DNA from: Uranotaenia lowii
Taxonomy: Eukaryota > Arthropoda > Insecta > Diptera > Culicidae
DNA: 64,000 bases
Direction of reading: 5' to 3'
Assembly (NCBI RefSeq): GCF_029784155.1
Contig: NC_073693.1
Coordinates: 162,360,031 to 162,424,030, forward strand
This document shows positions 31,863-43,700 of the stretch, piece by piece. Position 1 is the stretch's first letter; each line of letters opens with the position of its first letter. Below the pieces are notes generated by a model that searched no databases, was not told the origin of the DNA, and was given only the letters and a program-made list of their open reading frames with translations. The translations under genes and the position numbers were made by a program.

Positions 31863-32187
31863 GATCCCGCGACCATCCCGTGATGTTTTGGCCAGTCGTT
31901 CAAGAATGGTATGCAGAGAAAGGGGGCCAGTTTGTTCCGAAAAACCTTACTTAACTGCCCCCAGTTCCGCCCTATCGAAAAATACTGGACAATCATGAAG
32001 AGGAGTCTCGCGGCAAAGGGATTGGTTGTCAAAGACATCAATCAGATGACGAATAATTTTATACGCATTTTTTCTCAAAAGTTTGAAGAAACCGCTACAT
32101 TTGTTTAAAAAAAAGATCATGTATTCAATAATAAATAAATGAAATACAGGCAATTATTTTTGTTCCAATTCTATCCGAAGCAAGCTT
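31863..32187 (+). pseudogene. DD37E transposase 3' half, right arm
   Basis: The plus-strand sequence HPVMFWP, then (after a 33-bp deletion that removes the DLESCHYSK block) VQEWYAEKGGQFVPKNLT, then frameshifted PPYRKILDNHEEESRGKG, corresponds to the glutamate block of the left arm. It lacks a catalytic Asp and is frameshifted. It ends in the inverted terminal repeat at 32187. Confidence 0.78.
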
Positions 32188-32189
32188 TA

Positions 32190-34978
32190 AATGATAAATT
32201 GTAGCATTTTTATTGGGTTGGAGGTCCTGTTCAAAAGTTAGAGGGATCTTAGATTGGAATTTGTTTGGAGTTTTTTTTCCAACTAATATATTCCATATTT
32301 ATGGCTTATTTTATGCAAATGCTCCTTTTCTACAGGTTGTAATAGTATCCATTTATTGTAGAATTCTTGAATCCATATTCGCTGCAATGTTAAAATCCAT
32401 GTTCATTGGTTTCAGTATATGCTAAGCTTATGGCAGTACTTCTCTTCAATTCGATAAGATAGATCATACGGACATCATAAATACATTTTCATTAGGGATC
32501 CATTTCGAAGAATGCAGAGCATTCCATCGTTATAGATTTATTTTATGGTTATTGAATTGTTTGGAACCGCATTCCAATTATCGCTGTTACATTAAAAATA
32601 TCACTCTTGATTCGGCCATAAAACTGCAAATCATAACATGTAAGTACACCGCCTTGCCATCCATAAAATAACTCCCACCACGAATTGGTGCCAGAACAAA
32701 CGGAGCTTGGAGGGAATCTCCAAACTCAAATAAATTATACATAAACACACACTTCAGCCGGGCACTTGAGCGCTAAAAGTCGCGCCTGGGGGAGTTGATC
32801 ACGGAAAAAAAATACACACAAGACACAAAAACAACAACCGGTCTTACTACTGTTGCACTTGTCTCACATTTTCGGTTGATTTCCGTTTGCCTTCGAAGAT
32901 TTCGCAAAACTCGAAACACCACCAAACAACGCGAAAACAAAACAAGAAAAACTCAACCAACCCTCATTTGAGCGGCGAGGCGAGGGCAGTAAATTTTCCT
33001 CACATCATTAAATTCCACTTTGAAATTGTTGATATTCGCGGTGAAAAAACAAGCGATTATTTTTTCGGTTGAACCACACGAGATTTGAACCTCTAGGCGC
33101 TAGCGTAGCATATACAAAAAACTTAAGCGTAATTCCAGGATTTAAGCGGCGGCGTCCTCTCTCCGAAAGACATCGGTCTGAAATGAGAAACAATAGTAGG
33201 AAATGGAATCCAAGAAACGCACGCGATTCGAGAAATGCGCTTTTCCGAAGTTTCTCAAGCGGCGGCTGTGGGAGAACGAATTTGATCTAACCAGTTGCTT
33301 GTCTAAAGTGAGACTGGATTGACTTCGCTGGTCGAAGGAAACTTCTTTTCTTTTCAGGAGCAGAATCTGGATTTGCTGGATGAAGGGAGAACTGGAAAAT
33401 GTTAGTGCGAGTCAATGAAGCTTTCGAAAAAGGCAATGGTCATACAAGAGAATTTTCCAGATTCATATGGACAATTAAACTTAAAATTTTACTATATCAG
33501 CAATAGTACTTATGATAGAATTACATCTTTGAAAATTTGAAAAATTTCATCCATCAAAATCCTTTTAAATTTTAAGACATGTTATTACAGCTTCGCCCAA
33601 TATAACTTGCTAAAAATTTCCCATCTTTTCAGATTTGGAAATTAATTCAAAAAAATTTTAAACACTTCAAGTTGTTATGATATTTTTCATATTCAAAACA
33701 ATTCCTAAAAAATACTCTTTCATCTGTTGAAGTACAAAAGTTCAAATAGTTTTGTAATATTTTTTCGGCTATTTGATATTTTTTTACAATTTTTTTAAGG
33801 AAGACGCTAATTTGACACGTTCTTAGTGGAAGCTCGGGAAGATGATGAATTTGAAACTGGAGATCCATGTCCACGAAGATGATTCTTACAAACCATGTGA
33901 GCTACAGCATGGCGTTCGATGGATCGAATTGTTCATGCTTGTTTAATGGGTGGTGTCTTGAGTATCAATGAAGTTTGTTTGTTTACATTTTCAATTATTC
34001 TGAACTGGACTTGTTCATGATTGATGATTGTTTTCTTTGAAAGTTTGCTTATGAAATTTGACCGTTTGATTTGCGAATCGAGTAGAATAGAAGTTAGCCG
34101 TTTTGAAAGAACTCACTGTCTTATCAAAATGAGTTACCAGGGCTCATAGGTAGCGGTTCTGATTCAATGGTTAAAATGCGTTAGTCCTTCGTTGTTTTAC
34201 TTACTATGAAATATCAGTTGATTTGGATAAGTTTTAGGTTTCGAAAATTTTCACTACATGATGCCTGTCATGTGTTTTTGATTTAGGAAAGAACTGAAAA
34301 TTATATGTTCGAAACTCAACTATATCACCAAACAAACCAAGCATTAGGAATTTAAAATTTAAATATTTTCAGCTGCCTATGAATGCTATGCTACCGCAAA
34401 GAGATAGAACTGCGCATGCCTGTTTTTAGTGAGTTCCATCAGTATTCTATGTTCAGGGTGGTTATCACCACAATTCAGCATACAGACAGAGACGGTTTTA
34501 AATCGTGTAAAAACAACATCTCTTTGACTGAAGATTGTAGGGGGAAAGTTCATATAACGACCCATGTGGCTAATACCTGTGAAACTCGTGTTTTCAAGAA
34601 ATTGTATCATTTTAAGCCTGTAAAATACTACCAATGTGTTTTGAATGCTGCGCTTTGCCATGGCAAGTATGATTGTTTCCTTAAAATGTCCCTGATTCGT
34701 AAAAATTTCACATTTTAGTTTTTTTTTCATCTTGATGCATATTTTAAGACACTTTCAATAAGATGTCATTTAGCAAAGAAAAATGAATAAGAAAATATTT
34801 TATGATACATCGGTAGAAAATAACTATGAAACTATGATTTCATGTTGAAAAATCACAATAAACTCGCTAAAATATGCTTTTTATGGGTATGTGTTATCAC
34901 GACTCATGCGCTCGATATAACGCGCCACCCATCTGAAAATGGCTTTATTTTTTTTAAACGGCCAATTTTTATTGAAAA
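32190..34978. other. No gene recognised
   Basis: Two kinds of sequence: AT-rich (32190-32650 and 33400-34978) and a more balanced stretch (32690-33400). The balanced stretch contains a tRNA-like B box on the minus strand (AGGTTCAAATCTCG, 33081-33094) and a pyrimidine-rich AG (TTCTTTTCTTTTCAG, 33344-33358) that could be a splice acceptor, but I could not attach a coding exon to it. Both strands of 34383-34730 are open for about 110 codons without recognisable motifs. Confidence 0.35.
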
Positions 34979-36780
34979 CTAGCTGTTCCCATTGTTTGAA
35001 AGTCAATAACCAAATATTTTCCTGATGCATTTCCGAATTAATTGTTAAGTTATAATTGCACAAATATTGAACGAACACCTCTTCTGTCGTCTGCTACTTC
35101 ATTTGAAATCAGGAATTGATTGCCCGTGCCAAAAAAAAAATCCGTGTAAAAATTTCGAGTCGATCGTCGCATAACAACGCAATTATTGCCCAAAAGTTAA
35201 ACTCCTTTTGGTGGCCTCTTATACAATCTTTGATATCTGAAGTCGATTGTCTGTCTCTGAAAACCACCGTGTGCAAATTTTCATCCCAATCCGATGTATA
35301 ATAACGACGACATTTCAAAAATATTGTAAGGTTAATATGGACGACCCTATTGCCGGCCCCTTACGCTGAATTCAATAACTGAAATTGATTGATCGTCCCT
35401 AAAAACTCTCATGTACCAATTTCCTTTAAATAGATGTATAATATCGACAATATCGCAAAAACAGTGAATAGTTAATATGGACGACCACTTAGGCCGACCC
35501 CTGACTTTAATTTGGATAAGTGATTTCAATTGTTTGTCCCAAATAACCCCTATGTGCCAATTTTCAACCCAATCCGATGTATAAAAACAGCAAGATGACT
35601 AAGATATTGAAAACTTAATATAGACAAACATCATTTCTTAGGAAGCTTGAATAGATTTGGCCTTATAGTTTTATCTTCAAAAGATTAAACTGCTTTGTTA
35701 TCTTTTCCATCCCTTATCCAATGAAAATATCTGTTGAAGATTATCCCACATTTCAATATGGATGATTTTTTTGAGCATGTTGAAAACTCACTTTGCATGT
35801 TTTCAACTGCATGTGTGTATTTTTTTCGCTTTTCAATTTCGCACTGTTTAATTTAGTTTACCTTAAATGTTGGAAGTTCTACTAATAGCTTTTTGAAGTT
35901 ATCGAAAACAAATCATTTCGAAAACACCATTTCTATATTATGAAAAAGGTTTTTTTTAATCCTTTTTTTTTCATGGGCACAAACATCCCATTAAGAGATG
36001 GTAGAATCGACCACATTGGTCATCAATGATAACTCAAAAGTTAGAAATTGATCAGTGAAATCGAATTGGATAAAACTCAAAACCTCAAATTTTATTATCT
36101 TATCAATTTTCTAATCCCCCTTCAAAATTCCTATTGAAGCATTAAAATCGCAGCCTTGAACTTATAAACTCTGAATCTAAACAATTTTTCCATCTCTATG
36201 AGGAATTCCAAAAATATCAAAATGGTTGACCTTCAAAGCCCCCCAGCAGCGGTAAAGAGCACTTTGAAAGCCACTTCTATTCTTGTCAATGTATTCCTAA
36301 CAGGCTAGTTCTATTTTTCAATCAAAATGTAGGCTTATAATTGTATCCAAATATCTCGTACCGGTAGCATGTGCTTTGAACAGTAGAAGGTACAAAAAAC
36401 ACCCGCCAAAATTTTCACTTTCAAATTTTTTATGCTCAGCAAGTTTCGATTTGCTATCCAGTACATGTGAGCTCTGGATGGTCGTTTCTGATAGCCTGCC
36501 CATGGTGATGGTGAAAATAATCCCGCCAACGAAACGATCGGAAACGAAAGTCGGTTCACAAAATGGGTGCCATGACTTTTGGTTCGGGGGAATAAAACCG
36601 TTGTTGTTTGGACGACCGCCTTCAAAAGGGGTCATCCGAAAATCTAAAAACATTTTCCATCATTCCTGGTCCTAATAAGCACCCATGCCAAATTTCAGCT
36701 CTCTAGCTCTTAAGGCAGCTGAGCCTATTGAAGACAAACATACAAACGAACAAACGGAAATTACTTTTTATATATATAGA
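34979..36780 (-). mobile_element. Candidate non-autonomous Helitron (minus strand)
   Basis: On the minus strand a TCTATATATATAAAAAGTAA start lies at 36780, preceded by A. It is nearly the same as the start of the firm Helitron at 57779. Inside are three minisatellite units of about 170 bp (35170-35640), with CCAATCCGATGTATA, ATATGGACGACC and AAATTGATTGATCG phrases. A CTAG followed by T on the minus strand at 34982-34979 is a possible 3' end, but I do not see the usual GC hairpin before it. The 5' end is fairly firm; the 3' end is weak. Confidence 0.45.
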
Positions 36781-37932
36781 TGAACAACAAGTGTAAAAAC
36801 TACTTCTCAGGAATAATTCAGCACAAATCAATCAGCTTTTATTGTTTTTAAAATGTCATTTAATCCATTTTGAATTTTCATTTCAGTCAAAAAGTCTTTT
36901 TCGTGTGTTTTCGCTCTTCGGCTGTTTTCGGGCGTGTTCGGCTCTACGGCGCGTAGTGAATACAAACTGGTGCGAATTACCAACACAGTTTAGTTCTGTG
37001 GCTTTTAACATGGCTTTAAAAATTTAAGTTTTTGAAGAACTTAAGTGATTTTAAATAATGAAAAACTATTGGCATTTGTAGAAAACACTATTCTTCAACG
37101 AGTTAACTCTTTTTTTACTCGAAATATTCATGGAATACATGGCAAAATGGCAATTCGCTTAGATGGGGCATAATAGAGCATGTTCCCCAACGGATGATAA
37201 ATAAAATTTAGGAATTTCTCTTTCAAGCTGTGAAAAAAGTCAAGTGTACTTCAAGAAGATTTGAATTATTGGAATTAAAGGTACAATGTCCATTGTTGAA
37301 AAAAGATTAATGAACAGTTGAAACCGTCCATAATCGGCCGTTCGGCGAGGCTTTTTTTTATTATTCGGGTTTTGGTTCTTGGGTACAAATGGGCTCGTTC
37401 AGGAAGAATACGGTGGAACTATCACACGGCCCCGGAAGAATAACAATTTGACTAATGTTGTGAAGCGGGTTACGTTTACATGCACTCTTCCAAGAGCCAG
37501 CAACGAACCCGAAGCAGTTAGCAGAGTTTTTTCTTGCACATGCTGGGGTTCCGCGAAAACAGTGACCCCTCCCCCTTTTTACATCTCCGTGATCCCCTCC
37601 CGACTATCAAGGACACGTGTGCCAAGTTTGGTGTAAATCTATTAAGGTTTCGAAGTTATAATACGTTCATTTCTTTAGTGTGACAAATATGCGTCCAATC
37701 GTCTCAGTGTGACAGTTATGCTGTAACGGTTCCTCTCAATACTGAATTAAAATCCAAAAGTTATTCCAGTCAACGACCATTTAATGAAGATTTAGGCAAG
37801 TACAAATCATTTGTACTGCATGCACTCTTTAATTAAATCGGAATTGCAGCCTAATGGTGCAATTTAAATGCTCACAATAGCTCTTAAAACTTTAATTAAT
37901 GCTCTTAATTTGATACTTGCAGTCATGTACAA
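36781..37932. other. No gene recognised
   Basis: AT-rich to 37320. Then comes a more balanced stretch (37330-37660) with CCCCTCCCGACTATC and GTGCCAAGTTTGGTGTAAAT phrases, reminiscent of minisatellite units in insect non-autonomous elements but not assignable. Confidence 0.35.
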
Positions 37933-37944
37933 TAATCGAATGAT

Positions 37945-38271
37945 TATTTTATTTACATAGTATTCCGTCTCACGACATAACTTGACGAACATAATTCCTA
38001 AAATTCACTCGGTTCATAGCAACCGTTCTCCAATTTCTCGGGCACCCCACGTTCGCCAGATCACGCTCCACTTGGTCTAACCATCTCGCTCGTTGCGCCC
38101 CCGCTCGTCTTGTTCCTACCGGATTCGTAGCGAACACCTGTTTTGCAGGACGGTCATCCGGCATTCTCGCAACATGTCCCGCCCAGCGTATCCGGCCAGC
38201 TTTCACCACCTTCTGGATACTGGGTTCGCCGTAGAGTCGCGCGAGCTCGTGGTTCATCCTTCGCCTTCGCC
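37945..38271 (-). mobile_element. RTE-like (second family) 3' fragment with 12-bp TSD
   Basis: A 327-bp, strongly 5'-truncated insertion of the same family as 7961-9867. The perfect TSD TAATCGAATGAT lies at 37933-37944 and 38272-38283. The minus-strand reading MNHELARLYGEPSIQKVV, RIRWAGHVARMPDDRPAKQ and RWLDQVERDLANVGCPRN is intact, ending at the family's natural stop (37970). The 3' tail is AT-rich. The clean TSD shows this is a primary truncated insertion rather than a later deletion. Confidence 0.92.
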
Positions 38272-38493
38272 TAATCGAATGATAATATGCTTAAAATTTC
38301 TAGCGCAATTGATATTAATTTCTAAGTGTTCTTAATGCTATAACATGCCTTTCGCTCCTTGTTACGCTTCTCGACGGGGCCCCGGGAATTCTCCAAATCA
38401 GCTGATGCAATCCTCTTCACACAGGTGCGGTGATCTGGTACCTCCTTGCTAGCCGTTGTTTTGGTCTACATGCAAATACTGGTTTGGGAAATC

Positions 38494-39449
38494 TGTAGCA
38501 TTTCAATCAATGGTTCAGGTGGGATTGCGCACTCTTGCTTTTCAAAGTAACAAAACTTAAAATTATCCCCGAGCGCACGCTTTGTGAGGAACGAACGACA
38601 AAGCAGAACACCGAAAACACGGACCGACGGCAGAGGAAAACTTTTCGCACGCCAACAGATGCGAATTAATATAAGGCGCACCACCGACGGCGGCCGACTC
38701 ACTTAGTTGTTGGGCGTTATCCCGTTCGGTCAGCAGCGCAGTCAGCTGCAGTGGCGTATAAAGTTAAAGTGCCAAGTGACCAGTTTGTGATACGATTTGC
38801 TGTGCGGTTCCTGGTAATCGTCTTGGACGCTTTCGGAGGCCGACTGTCAACCTGGACGCTGGGACGCACGGAACACGGGACGGACCGTGAGAGCGATCGG
38901 GGCCCGCTGGTTCCGCTAGAAACCGCATTGCGCGGAATCGGTTGTTTTCACGACCATAAATAAAGTCTTGAAAGAGTACCTGAAAGAAGATCGCTCTCAC
39001 ACGCCTGAGTACGCGCAAGCAGAAAGGCCGAGTAAGTTTTTACCAAAATTGAAACCTACAAGAAGTTCCTAAATGCCGTTGGTTTTCGCCAGAATCACCA
39101 TCGGCCTTTCTTTTGACCTCTGGTTTTTCGTCGGAAGTATCCGGATTCAGCCGAGGGAAGCTGCCCTGCTGGTCCGTGAGAGCTCTCACGTTTGTGAAAA
39201 AATTGTTTGGCCAATTAGTTTTGTTAGCTTTTCTGTAATACAAAATTGTTAACTGAAGAGTGTTAAAATCTTTTTTGAACCATTTTCCTCACAACAAGCT
39301 GCGGATCCACGACTTCCCGCTAGCCGCCGGGCAAAGTAACAAAGTGCTGGCAAATTCCTCCTGGGATTTGGCGCATAAGCCAGTATTTTATTTTGGATTT
39401 TGTTGTTCAAGATTTTCACTTTTTTCCTTAATAGCCACAAAACGTTACA
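38494..39449 (+). repeat. Gypsy 5' LTR
   Basis: 956 bp, TGTAGCATTT...ACGTTACA. A TATA-like TTAATATAAG at 38666-38675 and AATAAA at 38959-38964 are plausible promoter and polyadenylation signals, giving R-U5 over the rest of the LTR. The first half is GC-rich relative to its surroundings. Confidence 0.93.
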
Positions 39450-39451
39450 TT

Positions 39452-39469
39452 TGGCGCCCAACGTGGGGC
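39452..39469 (+). promoter_or_regulatory. Primer-binding site, tRNA-Lys
   Basis: TGGCGCCCAACGTGGGGC starts 2 bp after the 5' LTR and is complementary to the 3' 18 nucleotides of an insect tRNA-Lys (ending ...GTTGGGCGCCA). It primes minus-strand DNA synthesis. Confidence 0.9.
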
Positions 39470-39562
39470 TATTTTTTTTGCAAAACTTTAATTACTTGGT
39501 GATCCGGGATTTTTATATGAGAGCCAATTTTTGTGATTGATTGTATTTTATATCGTTTCGAA

Positions 39563-40738
39563 ATGGAGCAAAATAATCGAACAATTGATGAATTGATTAA
39601 TGAGATGAGCTTTAATGATACTGATATCATTCAAGGTGTCTCCACCCCTTTTCCTTTTAGAAATAGTCGCTACGTTCCACTTACTAAGTGGGGCTTGAAA
39701 TTTGATGATGAAAACGGTAATCTTAGTGTTTCAGATTTCTTGGAAAGTGTCGAACGGAAAACTAATTTGTACAGTGTTACTTATGGTGAACTAATTGAAA
39801 ATTTCGGTGAATTACTCGGTGGAAATCCTCTAATTTGGTATCGCGCGTTTCGTACTCGGTTCGTGACTTGGCATGCATTACGGGCGGATTTTTTGCGGCA
39901 ATTTACTAAACCAGATAACGATTTTCTGATCGAAAGACAGTTGCAGAATCGCTTGCAGCAACCCGGTGAAAGTTTTGGCATTTACCATGCTTGCATGGAA
40001 TTGCTTTTCAAGAAGTTGTCGAAACCTAAACGTGATGATGAAAAACTGGATTATTTGATTCGAAATCTTGATGAATTTTATCTGAGTCGTATTCAAGAAA
40101 GTTTGATAATTACCGTCGGTGACTTAGCAAATTTTTGTACAAGCCTAGAACGAAGTCGCGAAATATTAAAACGTCGCAAAATGAATCAATATCCATTGGC
40201 AGAACCGTCTCTGCAAGGTCGTTTCGGGTTTTCAAGAGTGAAAGTAAATGAAGTGAACACGGACTTTGATGAAAGTTCAGCTAATTTAATCGCTGGATCA
40301 AGTTCAAATTTTTGTGCAATGAATAATGATAATTTTTCTTCGTCAGTTCCTGCAAATTCTGTGAGTGCGAACATTCCTTTCAGCTCTTCACAGCAGCCAG
40401 TGCAGTGTAATTGTTCTTTCAAACAAAGCAGACATGATCGTGCTGAATTTAGTTCTCGCCCAGCACCTTGTGATGTGAAATCTCAATCTAGTTTCACCCA
40501 GCAAAGTTCGCAAATTTCGACTAATTCTTTTTTACCACCAACGGGACCAAACCCAATGCAGTGTGCAACAACAAACAGTATGATTGGAAGATGTTTTAAT
40601 TGCCGTTCCCCCGGTCATATTTGGAAAGCTTGTCCGAGTCCGAAGACTGTTTTTTGCCATCGCTGCGGATTACATGGTGCGACTGTACAAACTTGTTCGA
40701 ATTGTCGGGGAAACAGACAGTCGGAGCTAAGACAGTGA
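39563..40738 (+). CDS. gag: Gag polyprotein of the gypsy element
   Basis: 391 codons from the first ATG in frame (39563, AAATGG context) to the TGA at 40736-40738. The N-terminal two thirds is the capsid-like region (ESVERKTNLYSVTYGELI; NPLIWYRAFRTRF; RQFTKPDNDFLIERQLQNR; RILKRRK-like basic stretch). A Ser/Gln/Asn-rich linker follows. The C-terminus has one classical zinc knuckle, CFNCRSPGHIWKAC (C-x2-C-x4-H-x4-C), then a second cysteine cluster, CHRCGLHGATVQTC. Gag would form the cytoplasmic virus-like particle and bind element RNA. The frame upstream is open to about 39533 but without an ATG. No lesion seen. Confidence 0.92.
   Translation: MEQNNRTIDELINEMSFNDTDIIQGVSTPFPFRNSRYVPLTKWGLKFDDENGNLSVSDFLESVERKTNLYSVTYGELIENFGELLGGNPLIWYRAFRTRFVTWHALRADFLRQFTKPDNDFLIERQLQNRLQQPGESFGIYHACMELLFKKLSKPKRDDEKLDYLIRNLDEFYLSRIQESLIITVGDLANFCTSLERSREILKRRKMNQYPLAEPSLQGRFGFSRVKVNEVNTDFDESSANLIAGSSSNFCAMNNDNFSSSVPANSVSANIPFSSSQQPVQCNCSFKQSRHDRAEFSSRPAPCDVKSQSSFTQQSSQISTNSFLPPTGPNPMQCATTNSMIGRCFNCRSPGHIWKACPSPKTVFCHRCGLHGATVQTCSNCRGNRQSELRQ
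40708..40714 (+). promoter_or_regulatory. -1 ribosomal frameshift site G GGA AAC
   Basis: In the gag frame the codons are CGG GGA AAC, so the heptamer fits the X XXY YYZ slippery rule exactly. It lies 21 bases before the gag stop codon, inside the gag-pol overlap. Slipping one base back puts the ribosome into the pol frame at 40714 (QTVGAKTV). A downstream stem or pseudoknot was not established by eye. Confidence 0.75.
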
Positions 40739-43700
40739 GGGAAAGTGTTAGTTCCGCGATACAAATCTTAACCAATTCGTCTAAAGTTTTTGAAATTGTT
40801 TATCTCCCTCAAGATAACAGACCTTATGCTGAAATTGAAATTAGTGGAAAGAAAATTATCGGTTTGCTAGATTCAGGTGCTTCGATCTCTATCCTCGGAG
40901 CAGGCTGCTACGATCTGGCTAAGCAATTAGAAATCACCTTAATTAATATAAATTCTTCTATTTCTACCGCCGACGGCACTGATCATCAGATCACCCATTG
41001 TGCATACATTCCGTACACTTTTGATGGAAAAACTAAAATTATTTTGACTGTTTTATCTGAAAATGTTTCTAATCCACTCATACTTGGGATTGATTTTTGG
41101 CACTGCTTTTCGATTTCGCCAAGAACAGTTAACAGCATAGCTTTGCAAAATTTTGAAAAATCAACTATCGATTCGGAGAAGATACTTGCGGAAGCTGATC
41201 CTTGTGCCGAACATCAGCGATCTTTAATTAACATTGCCATTTCAGAATTTTTACCTTACGTGGAAGGAAAACTTACAAGAACAAGTGTTTGTGAACATGT
41301 TATTGATACCGGTAATAGTGCACCAATTAAACAAAGATTTCATCCAGTTTCGCCCTATGTGCAAAAGGAAATTGACAAAGAGTTAGACCGAATGTTGAGC
41401 TTGGATGTGATCCAACCATCGGTCAGTCCTTGGTCCAATCCGTTAGTTGCCGTTAAAAAGCCTGATGGCAGAACTCGTTTGTGTCTTGACTCGAGAAAAT
41501 TAAATCAAGTTACTAAAAAGGATGCTTATCCATTACCTCACATTTCGGGAATTCTGGGTCGATTTAAAGGAACAAAATTCATTTCCAAAATTGATCTTAA
41601 AGATGCCTTTTGGCAAATTCCGTTAGAAAAAACGTCTCGAGAGAAAACTGCTTTTACTGTACCTGGCAGAGGATTGTACGAATTTGTTGTAATGCCTTTT
41701 GGTTTGCATAATGCAAGTCAAACGTTGTCTAGATGCATGCAACTAGTGTTGGGGGTGGATCTCGAGCCGTATGCATTTGTTTACCTGGATGATGTTGTCG
41801 TTACGACAGACACTTTCGAACATCATCTAGAAATTCTTCGAGAAATAGCAAATCGACTCAAAAGGGCAAATTTATCAATAAACATTAATAAATCTGAATT
41901 TTGTGCTCCTTCCGTGAAATATTTAGGATACGTGATTGATAAAGACGGCATTCGAACTGATCCTGAAAAAATCAAAGCGATTGTTGATTTCCCTCCCCCT
42001 TCCAGTGTTAAAGAAGTCCGTCGGTTGATTGGGTTGGTAAATTGGTACCGCCGATTTATTCAGGACTTTTCGACAATTATCTCTCCTATTACCGAGTTAC
42101 TCAAACAGCCTGCGCGAAAGTTTCAATGGACTGATTCGGCCAATTTGGCATTTTTAAATTTGAAAAACGCACTTTGTTCAAAACCTCTGTTATCGTGTCC
42201 AAATTATGATCTACCCTTTTATGTTCAATGCGATGCCTCTGACGTTGGAATTGGTGCCGTTCTTTGGCAAAAACATGAAGAGGGCGAAAAGGTCATCGCA
42301 TATATGAGCCAAAAGTTGACGTCAGTAGAAAGAAAGTACAGTAGCACGGAGCGCGAATGTTTTGCTGTTTTGGTGGCAATTCAGAAGTTTCGACTTTATA
42401 TTGATGGAGTTCGTTTCACTGTTATTACTGATCATGAATCGTTAAAGTGGTTAATGAATTTGCGGGATAATTCTGGGCGTTTAGGAAGATGGTCTTTGAA
42501 ATTGCAGGGTTTTGACTTCGATATTGTTCATCGGAAAGGCATCCATAATATTGTTCCAGATGCTCTTTCCAGGGCAATAAATTGCGTTATGGCTGTTACG
42601 GTAAAAGATAAATACGAAACTTGGTACAATGAACTTTTCAAACTGATTCAAGAAGATCCTACTCAGTCACGAGAATATCAGATACGAGATGGTCAACTTT
42701 TTCGTTATGAAAAATGTAATCGTGGTCTTCTGCATAATTGGAAATTAGTGGTTCCTCCTGAGGAAAAAATGGAAATTTTGAGGCAGAACCATGATGAAGC
42801 TGCTCATTTGGGCGTTACCAAAACTGTTAATCGGATAGTTGAGAATTACTTCTGGAAAAATATGCGACAAGAAATTAAAGAATATGTGAATGATTGTGAT
42901 GTTTGTAAAGCTAGTAAACCCGTGAGCTCTAATACCAGGGCGAAGATGGGTGCTGCTAAGGTAGCAAATTTTCCATTTCAAATAATTTCGATGGATTTCA
43001 TTGGGGTTTTGCCTCGATCGAAGTCTGGTAATACAGTTTTATTTGTGGTATCTGATTGGTATTCAAAATTTGTCTTTCTATTGCCTATGAGGAGTGCCGA
43101 CACTGTTAAGATGTGTCAGTTTTTGGAAAAAGATATTTTTCTTAAATTTGGGGTTCCTCAGACTGTCATTTCAGACAACGGAAGTCAATTTACGAGTAAT
43201 CATTTCAGAAAATTTCTTGAGGACTTTGGAATAAACCATTTTCGAAATTCAGCTTACCACCCACAAAACAACCCTGCTGAACGGGTCAATAAAGTTATTA
43301 TGTCATCCATTCGTTCTTATTTAGGGGAAGATGCATCCCACAAAGATTGGGATAAAGATATTGCTAAAATTGAGTACGCTATTAACACTAGTGTTCACGA
43401 ATCAACTAAGCTTTCGCCCTATTTTGTCGTCTTCGGTAGAAACCACGTCCGATGTGGCAAATTGTATCAACGCGCGGAAATCGACGATAATCTGCTAGAG
43501 AAGTCGGAATTAGAGGAAAGATTCCAAACGTTTGAGAAAATCAAATCAATTGTTTCCGGAGAGTTGAAGAAAGCATACGAACGTCAATCTCATTATTATA
43601 ATACGCGAAGCAAAAATTTGTCAAATTTTCAAGTTGGAGACATAGTTTGGAAAAGAAACTTTGTTTTGTCGAAAGCTGCGGACAATTTTTGTGCTAAGCT

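Larger units (their letters stand above)
29430..32187. mobile_element. Composite: inverted DD37E 3' halves flanking an R1-like segment
   Basis: The outer ends are inverted: AAGCTTGCTTCAGATAGAAT at the left and its near-perfect complement at the right (through 32187), with TA on both sides (29428-29429 and 32188-32189). Both ends are the 3' end of a DD37E element. The left one reads leftward and the right one rightward. Each is cut at the same internal point (the shared ATCCCGCGACCATCCCGT block at 29843-29860 and 31863-31880). Between them lies an R1-clade 3' segment. Because both outer termini carry a transposon end and a TA, the whole may have moved as one unit; two independent truncated copies are the alternative. 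Confidence 0.6.

Noticed and set aside
33074..33115. Minus-strand tRNA-like B box (AGGTTCAAATCTCG)
   Set aside because: No convincing A box at the right distance and no cloverleaf; could be chance or a very decayed SINE.
34383..34730. Open frames of about 110 codons on both strands
   Set aside because: No recognisable motif, Kozak context is ordinary, and both strands being open suggests chance in biased sequence.
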